Shown piece by piece: positions 1-7,819 of a stretch of DNA of 30,573 nt. The DNA comes from an uncultured Candidatus Melainabacteria bacterium (GTDB lineage Bacteria > Cyanobacteriota > Vampirovibrionia > Gastranaerophilales > Gastranaerophilaceae): assembly GCA_934754655.1 (NCBI GenBank), contig CAKVIC010000017.1, positions 1-30,573 on the forward strand, in the 5' to 3' direction. The notes under the pieces were generated by a model that made no database searches, was not told the origin of the DNA, and saw only the letters and a list, made by a program, of their open reading frames with translations. The first letter of the stretch is position 1. Every line of letters begins with the position of its first letter. A program made the position numbers and the translations under genes.

Positions 1-29
1 TTTAGGTTTAAGGACTTTTCGTCAGACAC
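1..29 (-). CDS. 5' end of an unknown gene (partial, runs off the left edge)
   Basis: A minus-strand GTG at 27-29 opens a frame reading MSDEKSLNL to the window edge. It is preceded by a full Shine-Dalgarno AAGGAG (complement of 38-43) with an ideal 8-base spacer, which is why I accept so short a fragment. Too little of the protein is visible to name it. It diverges from the SRP RNA gene, so 44-150 should hold its promoter; TTGTAA/TTTACA-like hexamers lie there, but I cannot pick a convincing -10. Confidence 0.5.
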
Positions 30-129
30 TAATCTTACTCCTTAACGTTTCTTATATACTTATTATCGGCATTTTTTTGTAAAACTTTAGGGGTTGTTTA
101 CAATTCGTTACAATTTGTTATAAACTCTG

Positions 130-158
130 TTTCTTAATTCAATTAGTTATGTTAAAAT
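130..158 (+). promoter_or_regulatory. Promoter of the SRP RNA gene
   Basis: The -10 TAAAAT (153-158) is extended by TG at 150-151 with one base between. It ends 7 bases before the G at 165 that begins the conserved SRP RNA 5' end. The -35 position (130-135, TTTCTT) is poor, as is common with extended -10 promoters. Just upstream, 94-126 holds three near-repeats of GTTACAATT-like sequence at 10-11 bp spacing, possibly a regulator site. Confidence 0.6.
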
Positions 159-164
159 AATATT

Positions 165-424
165 GCCGTACTCCATGGGGACTTAGCGAATCTCTTGACT
201 CGAACGCTTAGCGAGGTGCAGAGCCTACTGTGAGGGGTAATTGAAAATTAAATAAAAATTATAAAAGTGTTGATATTTAAAAATATTGTGGCGAAAGCTG
301 TCGAACCGTGTCAGGATGGAAACATAGCAGCACTAAGGCATAACTTTCGGGTACTTTATCTTTTAAAAGTAGTTTTTATTTTTTGAGTTTAGTTTTGAAT
401 TATTTCGATAGGTAGTGGTACGGT
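165..424 (+). ncRNA. ffs: Large-type signal recognition particle RNA with Alu domain
   Basis: This RNA pairs with Ffh to deliver nascent membrane and secreted proteins to FtsY. The S-domain hairpin is at about 292-349: GTCAGG, a GGAA tetraloop, then AGCAGC, closed by CGAAAG (292-297) against CTTTCG (344-349). Unlike the short 4.5S form, a 5' Alu-type domain is present: GCCGTACT, TGGGGA and TAGCG blocks at 165-190, then CGCTTAGCGAGG and CCTACT to about 232. The AT-rich stretch at 237-268 pairs with 371-405 to form the long helix 5. The ends close perfectly, CCGTAC (166-171) with GTACGG (418-423), followed by seven T. About 260 nt matches the large bacterial SRP RNA class. The closing stem plus T-run probably also terminates transcription. 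Confidence 0.88.
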
Positions 425-428
425 TTTT

Positions 429-1253
429 TTATTTTAATTGACCGATTATAACACGTTCAATGTCTGCTAAATCTTTAAAGATTTCAATATTTTCAAAATC
501 TTTTTGCATAATTTGTTTGACGCTTTTCGCTTCGTTAATTCCCAGTTCAAACATTAAATATCCTTTTGAATTAAGGTAATTAGGAGCTTCTGCAATTATT
601 TTTTTATAAAAATATAAACCATTATCATCTGCAAATAATGCAATATGAGGTTCTGCTAAAACTTCTTTTTCTAATTCTGTATTATGCGGTATATAAGGTG
701 GATTTGAAACAATTACATCAAATTTTTCATCTGAACGTACTTTTGAAAATAAATCAGATTTTCTAAAAACCGCATGATTGTTTATATTTAACTTTGTAAC
801 ATTATCCAGCGCAATTCTTAAAGCAGCTGATGAAATATCAACCCCTAAAATAGTTGCATTAGTTTGTTTTGCGATTGTACAAGCTATACAGCCGGAACCG
901 GTTCCTATATCAAGAACTGATGAAAAAGCATGTTCTTTTATAATTTCAATGGCTTTATTTACAAGAATTTCTGTTTCATCACGTGGAATTAATACTTCTG
1001 GCGTAACTTTAAAATATTCACCCATAAAATAAGCTTCGCCAATTATATATTGTATTGGAAAATTTTTTGACATTCTTGTTTGCACAATGTTTTCAAGTTT
1101 TTTTAGCTGAGTGTCGTTTAATTTTTTACCTTTTATTTTATCTATTTCAGTATAATTAAAAAAATGTTTTAAAATAATTTCAATCTCTTTTTGAGCTTCA
1201 TTTTTTTCAATACCTGAATCAATCATCATTTGTGTAATCAATTTTATGTTCAT
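429..1253 (-). CDS. prmC: Release factor glutamine methyltransferase PrmC (HemK)
   Basis: The 274-residue length is normal for PrmC, which methylates the Gln of the GGQ motif in release factors RF1 and RF2 using S-adenosylmethionine. An N-terminal helical domain (1-65) is followed by QYIIGEAYFMG (68-78) and VLIPRDETE (88-96), which align with family blocks. The SAM-binding motif is DIGTGSG (115-121) and the catalytic NPPY is at 184-187. The start lies 35 bases inside the preceding gene, so the two are probably translationally coupled. The family's usual partner prfA is not in this window. The stop codon lies in the T-run ending the convergent SRP RNA gene. Confidence 0.96.
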   Translation of the reverse strand: MNIKLITQMMIDSGIEKNEAQKEIEIILKHFFNYTEIDKIKGKKLNDTQLKKLENIVQTRMSKNFPIQYIIGEAYFMGEYFKVTPEVLIPRDETEILVNKAIEIIKEHAFSSVLDIGTGSGCIACTIAKQTNATILGVDISSAALRIALDNVTKLNINNHAVFRKSDLFSKVRSDEKFDVIVSNPPYIPHNTELEKEVLAEPHIALFADDNGLYFYKKIIAEAPNYLNSKGYLMFELGINEAKSVKQIMQKDFENIEIFKDLADIERVIIGQLK

Positions 1254-1725
1254 TTAAAATACTTTCAATCTCGTTTCTCATATCTAATTTTGACAATTCT
1301 TCTACATCTTTTTTTTCAATAGAATATCTTTTACAAAGTTTATCATAATAATAAAGCTGCTTTTTTGTAGGTTTTTCTTTTGACATTTTTACTTCTTGCA
1401 AAAATTTTCGTTTCTTTTTTTCGAAAAGCTTGTTTGCTTCTACTATTGGACGTTGTTTTTCTTTATATTGATAATATTTTATACATTCTTTGATATAAAG
1501 TGTTGTATCAGATATAAAATCCGTTTCATCAATAATATTTTCTAAAAAAGGGAATCTTGAAGCATTTTGAAGCAGATAATATTTTTCATCCTCTAAAAAT
1601 TTATCTAAAATTTCAGTGTATGTTAAATTTAAATTTTGCTTGACAATTGCTCGCAAATAATTGCAAATAGCACTTTTTTGTGTTTTATCAAAATTTAAAT
1701 ATATCCGATTTTTTATTTTGTACAT
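1219..1725 (-). CDS. Conserved-looking hypothetical protein, 168 aa
   Basis: I do not recognise this protein. It is charged, mostly helical by composition, and has no signal peptide or membrane segment. The N-terminal half carries a hydrophobic/aromatic helical pattern; a Lys-rich linker (about 100-115) leads to a C-terminal block PTKKQLYYYDKLCKRYS that recalls small helical domains where a T-x-K-Q-L start caps a helix pair. It is the middle gene of a minus-strand operon with the 62-aa gene upstream and prmC overlapping its 3' end. AAAGGA sits only 3 bases before the ATG, a tight but usable ribosome site. A role near ribosomes or RNA would fit the prmC neighbour, but that is a guess. Confidence 0.75.
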   Translation of the reverse strand: MYKIKNRIYLNFDKTQKSAICNYLRAIVKQNLNLTYTEILDKFLEDEKYYLLQNASRFPFLENIIDETDFISDTTLYIKECIKYYQYKEKQRPIVEANKLFEKKKRKFLQEVKMSKEKPTKKQLYYYDKLCKRYSIEKKDVEELSKLDMRNEIESILNEHKIDYTNDD

Positions 1726-1758
1726 AAATCCTTTCAGTACTGATTTAATGCTATGCTG

Positions 1759-1947
1759 CTACCATTTGAGCAAATCTTCAACGCTGAATTTTCGATGCTT
1801 TTGCTCATTTGAAAATTTGACTAATCTTTCATAAAACGGATTAGTTTGATACATTTCAGCTTTATGCTTTTCAATTTTATTATTAAACTCTTTTTCTCGC
1901 AATTTTTCATTGCTAATAACTTTAAGTTTAGTCTTATTTTCAGACAT
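1759..1947 (-). CDS. Small hypothetical protein, 62 aa
   Basis: A small, highly charged soluble protein with no recognised domain. A Lys/Glu-rich helix (10-32) is followed by TNPFYERLVKF and a C-terminal SVEDLLKW, suggesting a helical hairpin or a binding peptide. Reality is supported by a good ribosome site (AAAGAGG, 8 bases before ATG) and by a promoter element upstream that recurs, with identical spacing, before the unrelated 455-aa gene at 6234-7601. It is the first gene of the operon leading to prmC; 33 bases separate it from the next start. Confidence 0.7.
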   Translation of the reverse strand: MSENKTKLKVISNEKLREKEFNNKIEKHKAEMYQTNPFYERLVKFSNEQKHRKFSVEDLLKW

Positions 1948-1979
1948 ATTAAATACCTCTTTTTGTAATTTTATTTCTT

Positions 1980-2014
1980 ATATATATAAAGTATCTAACT
2001 TTTAAAAAATTGCC
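1980..2014 (-). promoter_or_regulatory. Bipartite promoter element, copy A (62-aa/prmC operon)
   Basis: On the minus strand this reads GGCAATTTTT, ten variable bases, then ATACTTTATATATAT, ending 32 bases before the ATG at 1947. The second block should contain the -10 (TATATA). The same two blocks, with the same 10-base gap and nearly the same distance to the start codon, occur at 7633-7667. The GGCAAT block is not a standard -35, so it may be an activator site or an alternative sigma -35. Confidence 0.65.
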
Positions 2015-2137
2015 TTTTTTAAGTCTTATTATTAAGAATTGTAACAAAAATTAATAATTTTCTCAATAATTTTACAAATCTTAATGTCATAATAAAAAAA
2101 TATTGTGTTAAACTGTATGTGTATGGAAAAAGAAATT

Positions 2138-2166
2138 TTTAGTAATAAATATTTTAAGATTATAAA
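2138..2166 (+). promoter_or_regulatory. Candidate promoter of the Na/Pi symporter gene
   Basis: TTTAGT (2138-2143), a 17-base spacer and TATAAA (2161-2166) would start transcription near 2173, giving a leader of about 17 nt with AAAGGA before the ATG. The surrounding 1948-2189 region is strongly AT-rich, so chance matches are easy. Confidence 0.4.
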
Positions 2167-2189
2167 ACAGATAACAAAGGAATAAATAT

Positions 2190-3947
2190 ATGGATATTTT
2201 TTCGATTTTTACTCTATGCGGTGGTTTGGCATTTTTCCTATACGGAATTTCTATTATGTCATCTGCATTAGAAAAAATTGCTGGCGGGAAGTTAGAAAAA
2301 ATTCTTAAGAAAATGACTTCTAACCCGATTAAAAGTTTAGCTTTAGGTGCTGGTGTAACAGCTGTTATACAATCTTCTTCAGCCGTTACCGTTATGCTAG
2401 TAGGGCTTGTAAATTCAGGGATTATGAATTTATCACAAACGGTCAGTGTTATTATCGGTGCGAACATTGGTACTACAATGACAGCGTGGATTTTAAGTTT
2501 GGCTGGTATTCAAGGAACATCAGATATTATTATAAAAATGCTCAAACCAGAATCTTTCTCTCCAATTTTAGCATTAATTGGGGTTATTATGATAATGGCT
2601 GCAAAAAGTAATAAAAGAAAAAGCATTGGTACTGTCTTTATGGGATTTGCAATTCTGATGTTTGGCATGCAAGTTATGGCTGGTGCGATGTCACCGTTAG
2701 CAGATATGCCAAGCTTTAGGCAAATTTTAATAGCATTCACAAATCCTGTTTTAGGTTTATTAGTCGGTTTGGTTGTAACTGTGATTATTCAAAGTTCTTC
2801 TGCCTCAATTGGTATTTTACAGGCACTGACACTCGTTGGTGGTGTATCTTATGGTGTTGCTATACCGATTATTTTAGGTCAAAATGTAGGGACTTGTATT
2901 TCTGCGGTCTTATCTGCAATAGGCGTTAATACCAATGCTAAAAGAGTCGCAGGGGTGCATGTAATTTATAATATTTTAAGTATCGCAATTTGTTTTCCAC
3001 TGTTTATTATATTAAATTATATATTTCATTTTGCGTTTTTGAATACTGATATTTCACCAGCTGGGGTTGCGATTGTTCATACCGGTTATAATTTAATAAC
3101 TGCTGCAATTTTGTTCCCGTTTGGTAAGTTTATAGAAAAACTTGCTATAATTAGTATTCCTGAAAAGAAAGAAAAAAGTAAGCATGTATTTCTTGATGAC
3201 AGATTGCTTTTAGCCCCTGGGTTTGCTATTGCAGAATGCTACAGGCAAACAATTAAAATGGCAGAGATTGTTGAGTATAATTTTATAAATTCTACTAAAA
3301 TGCTAAAAAGTTATCATCAAAAAAAAGCTGAACAAATAAAAGAAAATGAAATAAAAATTGATACGTATGAAGATAAATTGAATTCATTTTTGTTAAAACT
3401 TTCTGGAAAAGATTTAACAGAAGAAGATAATAATCGAATTTCTCAATTATTATTAGTTATTGGTGATTTAGAACGTATTGGAGACCATGCAACATATATT
3501 TTAGATATTGCAAAAAAATTGAAAGATACGGAGAAAAAACTTTCGCCTGAAGCTATTGATGAATTGAAGGTTATTGTACGTGCTGTGTCTGAAATATTTG
3601 CTGTAACACTAGAAGCATATAAAACTGATAATGTTAAGTTGGCGCAAGATGTTGAACCATTAGAGGCTGTTATTAAAAAACTTGTAAGAAAAGTTAAAAA
3701 TTACCACATTCAACGTCTAAAAGAAGGTAATTGTACAGCTGAAGTAAGTTTTATGTTTTCAGATTTGTTAAACGATTTGCGAAGAATTGCCGCTCATTGT
3801 GGAAATATTGCAACAAGCGTGATTCAATTACAGGATAAATCTATTGATAAGCACGAATATAATCATAGAAATAAAGATGAAGATTTAGAATTTATTAGCA
3901 GATATGAAGATTATAAATCGCGTTATCGTGTAAGTAGCAAAGTTTAG
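2190..3947 (+). CDS. Na/Pi-cotransporter II family protein with PhoU-like tail
   Basis: This is an inner-membrane sodium-coupled phosphate symporter of the NptA/YjbB/SLC34-like family. Two inverted half-repeats carry the signature QSSS motifs, at 61-64 (VIQSSSAVTV) and 201-204 (IIQSSSASIG). GANIGTTMTAW (90-100) and a matching GQNVGTCISA (about 229-239) follow them. About eight to ten membrane segments end near residue 325. The remainder (about 345-545) is a cytosolic helical PhoU-like domain that includes GDLERIGDHA, the typical PhoU helix pattern. At 585 residues it has the usual length for the fused form. AAAGGA lies 8 bases before the start. It converges on the cyclo-ligase gene with only 19 bases between stops. 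Confidence 0.93.
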   Translation: MDIFSIFTLCGGLAFFLYGISIMSSALEKIAGGKLEKILKKMTSNPIKSLALGAGVTAVIQSSSAVTVMLVGLVNSGIMNLSQTVSVIIGANIGTTMTAWILSLAGIQGTSDIIIKMLKPESFSPILALIGVIMIMAAKSNKRKSIGTVFMGFAILMFGMQVMAGAMSPLADMPSFRQILIAFTNPVLGLLVGLVVTVIIQSSSASIGILQALTLVGGVSYGVAIPIILGQNVGTCISAVLSAIGVNTNAKRVAGVHVIYNILSIAICFPLFIILNYIFHFAFLNTDISPAGVAIVHTGYNLITAAILFPFGKFIEKLAIISIPEKKEKSKHVFLDDRLLLAPGFAIAECYRQTIKMAEIVEYNFINSTKMLKSYHQKKAEQIKENEIKIDTYEDKLNSFLLKLSGKDLTEEDNNRISQLLLVIGDLERIGDHATYILDIAKKLKDTEKKLSPEAIDELKVIVRAVSEIFAVTLEAYKTDNVKLAQDVEPLEAVIKKLVRKVKNYHIQRLKEGNCTAEVSFMFSDLLNDLRRIAAHCGNIATSVIQLQDKSIDKHEYNHRNKDEDLEFISRYEDYKSRYRVSSKV

Positions 3948-3966
3948 TGAATTGCAATAAACATTG

Positions 3967-4476
3967 TTAATAAATAATAATATCCATTTTTATATCGTGT
4001 TGTTCTGGAAATACAGTTTCTACATATAATTCTTTAGGAATACAGCAAATTTTTGTTGCAGTCAGTTGTTTTAAAAATTTATCATAATATCCTTTGCCAT
4101 AGCCAAGCCTAAAATTATTTTTATCGCAAGCTAAAGCAGGAATTATGATTAAATCTAGGTTTGTTGGCGATGTTGGACTTGAAATCGGCTCAAATGTTTT
4201 AAAGCACGACATACAAAGGTTTTCACCTTTTGAATATGAACAACAATGCATATTATCACCATTAATTTTAGGTAAATAAAAAGTTTTTGCTTTATCTTCA
4301 AGCAAACTTAGTAAGTTAACTTCATGCTTTAAAGGATAAAAAAGCATTATATTTTTTGCGTTTTTATACTCTTTTAAAGAAATTAATTTTTGACATAAAT
4401 TCAAGCTAATTGTATTCATATCAAGTTTTTTACGTAAATTTTTTGCCCAATTGCGCAGTTCATTTTTTGTTTTCAT
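3967..4476 (-). CDS. 5-formyltetrahydrofolate cyclo-ligase
   Basis: A 169-residue enzyme (MTHFS/YgfA family) that converts 5-formyl-THF to 5,10-methenyl-THF using ATP, feeding the one-carbon pool. The N-terminal LRNWAKNLRKKL is the basic ATP-binding region and MLFYPLKHEVN (44-54) the substrate strand. The family signature RLGYGKGYYD is at 123-132, and the C-terminal EQHDIKMD matches the terminal E.HD..MD motif. The start codon shares one base with the ilvD stop (TAATG), so translation should be coupled. It is on the short side of the family range, with slightly shortened loops. Folate and branched-chain amino acid steps share CoA/pantothenate chemistry, which may explain the pairing (inference). 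Confidence 0.93.
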   Translation of the reverse strand: MKTKNELRNWAKNLRKKLDMNTISLNLCQKLISLKEYKNAKNIMLFYPLKHEVNLLSLLEDKAKTFYLPKINGDNMHCCSYSKGENLCMSCFKTFEPISSPTSPTNLDLIIIPALACDKNNFRLGYGKGYYDKFLKQLTATKICCIPKELYVETVFPEQHDIKMDIIIY

Positions 4477-6128
4477 TAAACAATTGCTCCGTGTGATGCG
4501 TCTTGAACTGTTCTTGCATATTTTGCTAAATAACCTGATTTAATTTTTTGAGGTTTAGGCACCCATTTTTTTCTTCTTTCTTCTAGAATTTTTTCTTCAA
4601 CTAAAAGATTAATGCTACGATTGTTAATGTTTATTTCAATTTCATCATTATCTTCAATTAAAGCAATAACTCCGCCATCAATAGCTTCGGGACATATATG
4701 CCCTACGCAAATTCCACGAGTTCCGCCAGAAAATCTGCCATCTGTAATCAATGCCGTTGAAGTGCCAAGCCCTTTTCCAACTATCAAAGAGGTCGGAGCA
4801 AGCATTTCTCGCATTCCTGGGCCGCCTTTTGGACCTTCATATCTAATTACAACAACATCACCGGCTTTGATTTTATTATTTTCTAATGCTGTCATCGCAT
4901 CTTCTTCTGAATTAAAAACCTTAGCTTTTCCCTTAAATTCATAACATTTTTCATCTACTGCTGAAATTTTTATTACGGAGCCTTCAGGTGCGATGTTTCC
5001 ACGCAAAATTCCTAAACCAGATTTTGTAGTAAAAGGGTTATCAAAATTATGTATTACGTTTGTATCAATATATACTGAATCAACAAATTCAGAGGTTTTC
5101 AATCTTGTTACGCCTGATATATCAGTAAAATCCGTATTTGTTAATAAAACTTTTAGCAAAGCGCTAACTCCGCCAGCTTGGTAAAAACCGCTCATTGTTA
5201 TATTTGATGAAGGCTCTAATTTAACTATTTGATGAATTTTTTGAGATAATTTTTCAAAATCATCTAAAGAAATATCAATATTGGCAGCATTAGCAAGAGC
5301 TAGAAGGTGTAAAAATGAATTAGTAGAGCCTCCCATTGCTAAATCTGCAATTATTGCGTTTATGAGATTAGGTTTTGTGATAATATCTAAAGGTTTTACA
5401 TCGTGTTTAACAAGTTCTACAATTTGCATTCCACTTTCAAAAGCGATTCTTCTTTTGTGAGAAGAAACAGCCGCGCTTGTTGCACAAAATGGTAAGCTCA
5501 TACCCATAACTTCTGTTAAGCAAGCCATTGTATTTGCGGTATATAAACCTTGACAAGAACCTGCAGAAGGGCAAGAAGCTTCTTCTAATTCTAATAATCT
5601 TTGCTCATCTATAATACCGTCTCTATATTTTCCAATTGCTTCAAAAGCGCCTTTTATCATAGTTAATTTTTCACATTTGCTTTCTCCATCAAGCATTGGG
5701 CCTGCAGTTACAATAATTGTTGGAATATTTAGTCGTGCTGATGCAATAAGCATTGCCGGAGTAATTTTATCGCAATTTGATAATAAAACTAAACCATCTA
5801 ATTGATGGGCATTTGCCATTGTTTCAATACAGTCCGCAATTAAATCTCTTGAAGGCAAAGAATAGCGCATTCCATCATGTCCCATTGCGATTCCATCACA
5901 AACAGCCGGAACTCCAAATATAAAAGCTTGTCCGCCACCTGAATGAATGCCTTTTTCAACTTGGCGTTCTAAATCGCGCATATTTATATGCCCAGCAACT
6001 AAATCTGTAAATGAGCTGGCAATTCCGATAAAAGGACGGTCAAAACTTTTTTTGCTAACTCCTGTCGCCATTAAAAGACTTCTGTGTGGTGTGTGCGCAA
6101 TCCCTTTTTTAATATTATCACTTCTCAT
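4476..6128 (-). CDS. ilvD: Dihydroxy-acid dehydratase
   Basis: Catalyses the iron-sulfur-dependent dehydration of 2,3-dihydroxy acids to 2-oxo acids, the third step of valine/isoleucine synthesis. Clear family blocks are VCDGIAMGHDGMRYSLPSR (76-94), NCDKITP (118-124), SCPSAGSCQG (185-194), EGPKGGPGMRE and ITDGRFSGGTRG near the C-terminus. Cys119 and Cys192 are expected cluster ligands. Residue 46 (LVAGHINM) is Gly where plant-type [2Fe-2S] enzymes have Cys, so this resembles the oxygen-sensitive E. coli-type enzyme. The 550-residue length is normal. AAGG lies about 7 bases before the ATG. No other ilv or leu genes are in the window. Confidence 0.97.
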   Translation of the reverse strand: MRSDNIKKGIAHTPHRSLLMATGVSKKSFDRPFIGIASSFTDLVAGHINMRDLERQVEKGIHSGGGQAFIFGVPAVCDGIAMGHDGMRYSLPSRDLIADCIETMANAHQLDGLVLLSNCDKITPAMLIASARLNIPTIIVTAGPMLDGESKCEKLTMIKGAFEAIGKYRDGIIDEQRLLELEEASCPSAGSCQGLYTANTMACLTEVMGMSLPFCATSAAVSSHKRRIAFESGMQIVELVKHDVKPLDIITKPNLINAIIADLAMGGSTNSFLHLLALANAANIDISLDDFEKLSQKIHQIVKLEPSSNITMSGFYQAGGVSALLKVLLTNTDFTDISGVTRLKTSEFVDSVYIDTNVIHNFDNPFTTKSGLGILRGNIAPEGSVIKISAVDEKCYEFKGKAKVFNSEEDAMTALENNKIKAGDVVVIRYEGPKGGPGMREMLAPTSLIVGKGLGTSTALITDGRFSGGTRGICVGHICPEAIDGGVIALIEDNDEIEININNRSINLLVEEKILEERRKKWVPKPQKIKSGYLAKYARTVQDASHGAIV

Positions 6129-6137
6129 TTGTATACC

Positions 6138-6188
6138 TTAAAATTAATCCCTTCTTTATATAATAACACGGAAAAGGATTAATTTTAA
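6138..6188 (-). promoter_or_regulatory. ilvD promoter inside a 13-bp inverted repeat
   Basis: On the minus strand, -35 TTAAAA (6188-6183), a 17-base spacer and -10 TATTAT (6165-6160) extended by TG at 6168-6167 predict a start near 6153. Perfect 13-bp arms, TTAAAATTAATCC (6138-6150) and its reverse complement (6176-6188), flank the -10 with a 25-bp gap. One arm covers the -35, the other lies just downstream of the start point. This is a typical repressor-operator geometry; the lower arm is also transcribed into the leader. Confidence 0.55.
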
Positions 6189-6233
6189 AAAATTTGAGTT
6201 TTATATTTCTATAATTGTTAAAAACTTATTTAG

Positions 6234-7601
6234 TTAAGCATATAAACCTTGTGGTTGCATTTGACCTTGAGCCGCAATTAATTTTTGTACTGTAGCTATT
6301 GCCTCTGGAGAAACTTTTTCACCACTTTGGATTCTTTCTATTGTGTTTTGTATTAATTGCATTTGTCCTTCAGAAGTGTTTGCCAATTCTTTTGCTTTTA
6401 TGTCATCTGCGACATCGTTTCCAACAAGTCCTTTGGTTAATTTTCCAGTAAGCCACATACCTAAAGTACCGCCAACCAATCCAACTGCGCCACCAATTAG
6501 AGTTCCAACTACAGGATGAATTTTTGAACCAATTTTAGCACCCCATTTAGTGAAAGCCCATGTACTAGCTGCTTCGCCTAATGCCCAACCGGCAGCATTT
6601 CCTGTAGCTTTTACTATAGTTTGTGAAGTTTGTTTCATTCCTGTTGAAGAATCTTTGCTGAATGCTGTTTTGATTTTGTCAAAATTAGTTAATAATTCAA
6701 TTACGGCAAATAATACACCACCTTTTATGCCACCACCACGTTTTAATATTTTTGAAAATTTAGTAGCTTTTGATTCGTTTAAACCTGTGAGAACTTTATT
6801 TATTCCTTCTTTATCTTTCAATGCTTCAGCTACAGTTGCCGGTTTTTTTGCTCCAAACAAGCCTTTTACTTTATTAAACCCTTTTGCAATAAAACCATCA
6901 GAAACGTATGAATGTCTTAATTTAGCAGTACATTCTGTAATTTTTTCCATATTACCCTTTTTAAGTGCAATTTTTAATTCCTTTTGAATTTTAGAAATTA
7001 ATTTAGCGTCTTCTTCAGAGTAGGTTTTTCTAAAAGCACCAAGTTTAGACATTTTTCTTGCTTCAGTTTTATGTAGCATTAAGTATGCTTCTCTTAAAAT
7101 ATTGCTGTTTTCAGGTTGTAACCATAATCTATTAAGTCTTGAATCTGCAATTTTAACATCCTTAAAAGCTTCTTTTACAACTTTATGACTTTTATATGTA
7201 TTATAAGGATGAGCAAACAATCTAGGGTTGCTAAGAGCTGCAAAACCTGCACCACCAAATATGCAACTGAATAATCCTTCACTTGGTGATAAAGATTTTT
7301 TATAATCTTCAGTCAAGCTGTTTACATCTTGTTCTGTTAAGAGATTTTGTTGAGTATTAACAGTATTGTTAGCTTGATTTATTAAATTTTGTTGATTTTG
7401 TTGCGGATATTGTGTGTATTGTGGATATTGAGGATATTGTGCTGGAGCATAGTTATTATATCCATAATTCATATATGGATTGTTGTAAATAGAATTTGGA
7501 TATTGACCATAAATTTCACTTTCAGTTAATGGTCTATCATAGCCTAATGCGTATGCCATATTTGCTGTATTAGCCATTGCTGTTGAGATTGGAAGTGTCA
7601 T
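6234..7601 (-). CDS. Hypothetical protein with Q/Y/P-rich N-terminus and glycine-zipper membrane segments, 455 aa
   Basis: No family is recognised. Residues 1-95 are low complexity: Asn/Tyr/Pro-rich, with QYPQYPQYTQYPQ at 55-67. Residues 105-300 are basic and helical. Near 305-330 there is a hydrophobic stretch (GGVLFAVIELL), and at about 375-405 a glycine-rich segment, GTLIGGAVGLVGGTLGMWL, with the small-residue spacing of glycine-zipper membrane helices found in pore formers and some outer-membrane lipoproteins. There is no classical signal peptide, so any surface location would need another export route. The ribosome site is AAGGTAGG before ATG. It stands alone on the minus strand under the bipartite promoter at 7633-7667. 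A membrane-active or effector-type role is possible but unproven. Confidence 0.8.
   Translation of the reverse strand: MTLPISTAMANTANMAYALGYDRPLTESEIYGQYPNSIYNNPYMNYGYNNYAPAQYPQYPQYTQYPQQNQQNLINQANNTVNTQQNLLTEQDVNSLTEDYKKSLSPSEGLFSCIFGGAGFAALSNPRLFAHPYNTYKSHKVVKEAFKDVKIADSRLNRLWLQPENSNILREAYLMLHKTEARKMSKLGAFRKTYSEEDAKLISKIQKELKIALKKGNMEKITECTAKLRHSYVSDGFIAKGFNKVKGLFGAKKPATVAEALKDKEGINKVLTGLNESKATKFSKILKRGGGIKGGVLFAVIELLTNFDKIKTAFSKDSSTGMKQTSQTIVKATGNAAGWALGEAASTWAFTKWGAKIGSKIHPVVGTLIGGAVGLVGGTLGMWLTGKLTKGLVGNDVADDIKAKELANTSEGQMQLIQNTIERIQSGEKVSPEAIATVQKLIAAQGQMQPQGLYA
7401..7439 (-). repeat. Degenerate 9-bp tandem repeat encoding Q-Y-P units
   Basis: About four 9-base units of the type (minus strand) CAATATCCT encode QYPQYPQYTQYPQ near the N-terminus of the 455-aa protein. 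In-frame repeats of this kind can gain or lose units between strains without breaking the gene. Confidence 0.6.
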
Positions 7602-7632
7602 ATTCTACCTACCTTATCAAATTTAACCTTAC

Positions 7633-7667
7633 ATATATATAAAGTATTTTTATTGTTAAAAATTGCC
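7633..7667 (-). promoter_or_regulatory. Bipartite promoter element, copy B (455-aa gene)
   Basis: Minus strand: GGCAATTTTT (7667-7658), ten bases, then ATACTTTATATATAT (7647-7633), ending 31 bases before the ATG at 7601. Both blocks are identical to copy A at 1980-2014, while the ten bases between them differ, so the blocks and not the whole region are conserved. Confidence 0.65.
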
Positions 7668-7819
7668 TGCAAATTCTTGTGTAAAATTAAGCAATATACT
7701 TCAAAGCCAGCTATATCAAGAAAAATTTGTGTTTACAATTCTTAACATTGATTTGAGAATCTTTAATTTTTTGCAAATTATTCTAAAAAATATGGGCAGA
7801 TTATATTTCGCCATAAGTG

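Noticed and set aside
1..45. Plus-strand open frame reading FRFKDFSSDTNLTP and a stop, as the 3' end of a gene
   Set aside because: The other strand has a GTG start with a perfect AAGGAG at ideal spacing over the same bases, which is a stronger explanation.
285..355. A short 4.5S-type SRP RNA only
   Set aside because: The conserved 5' block at 165-232 and the perfectly pairing ends (166-171 with 418-423) show that the hairpin is one domain of a larger RNA.
6550..6987. Plus-strand 145-codon open frame opposite the 455-aa gene
   Set aside because: It is an antisense shadow: no ribosome site, and the minus-strand gene has start, promoter and coherent domains.
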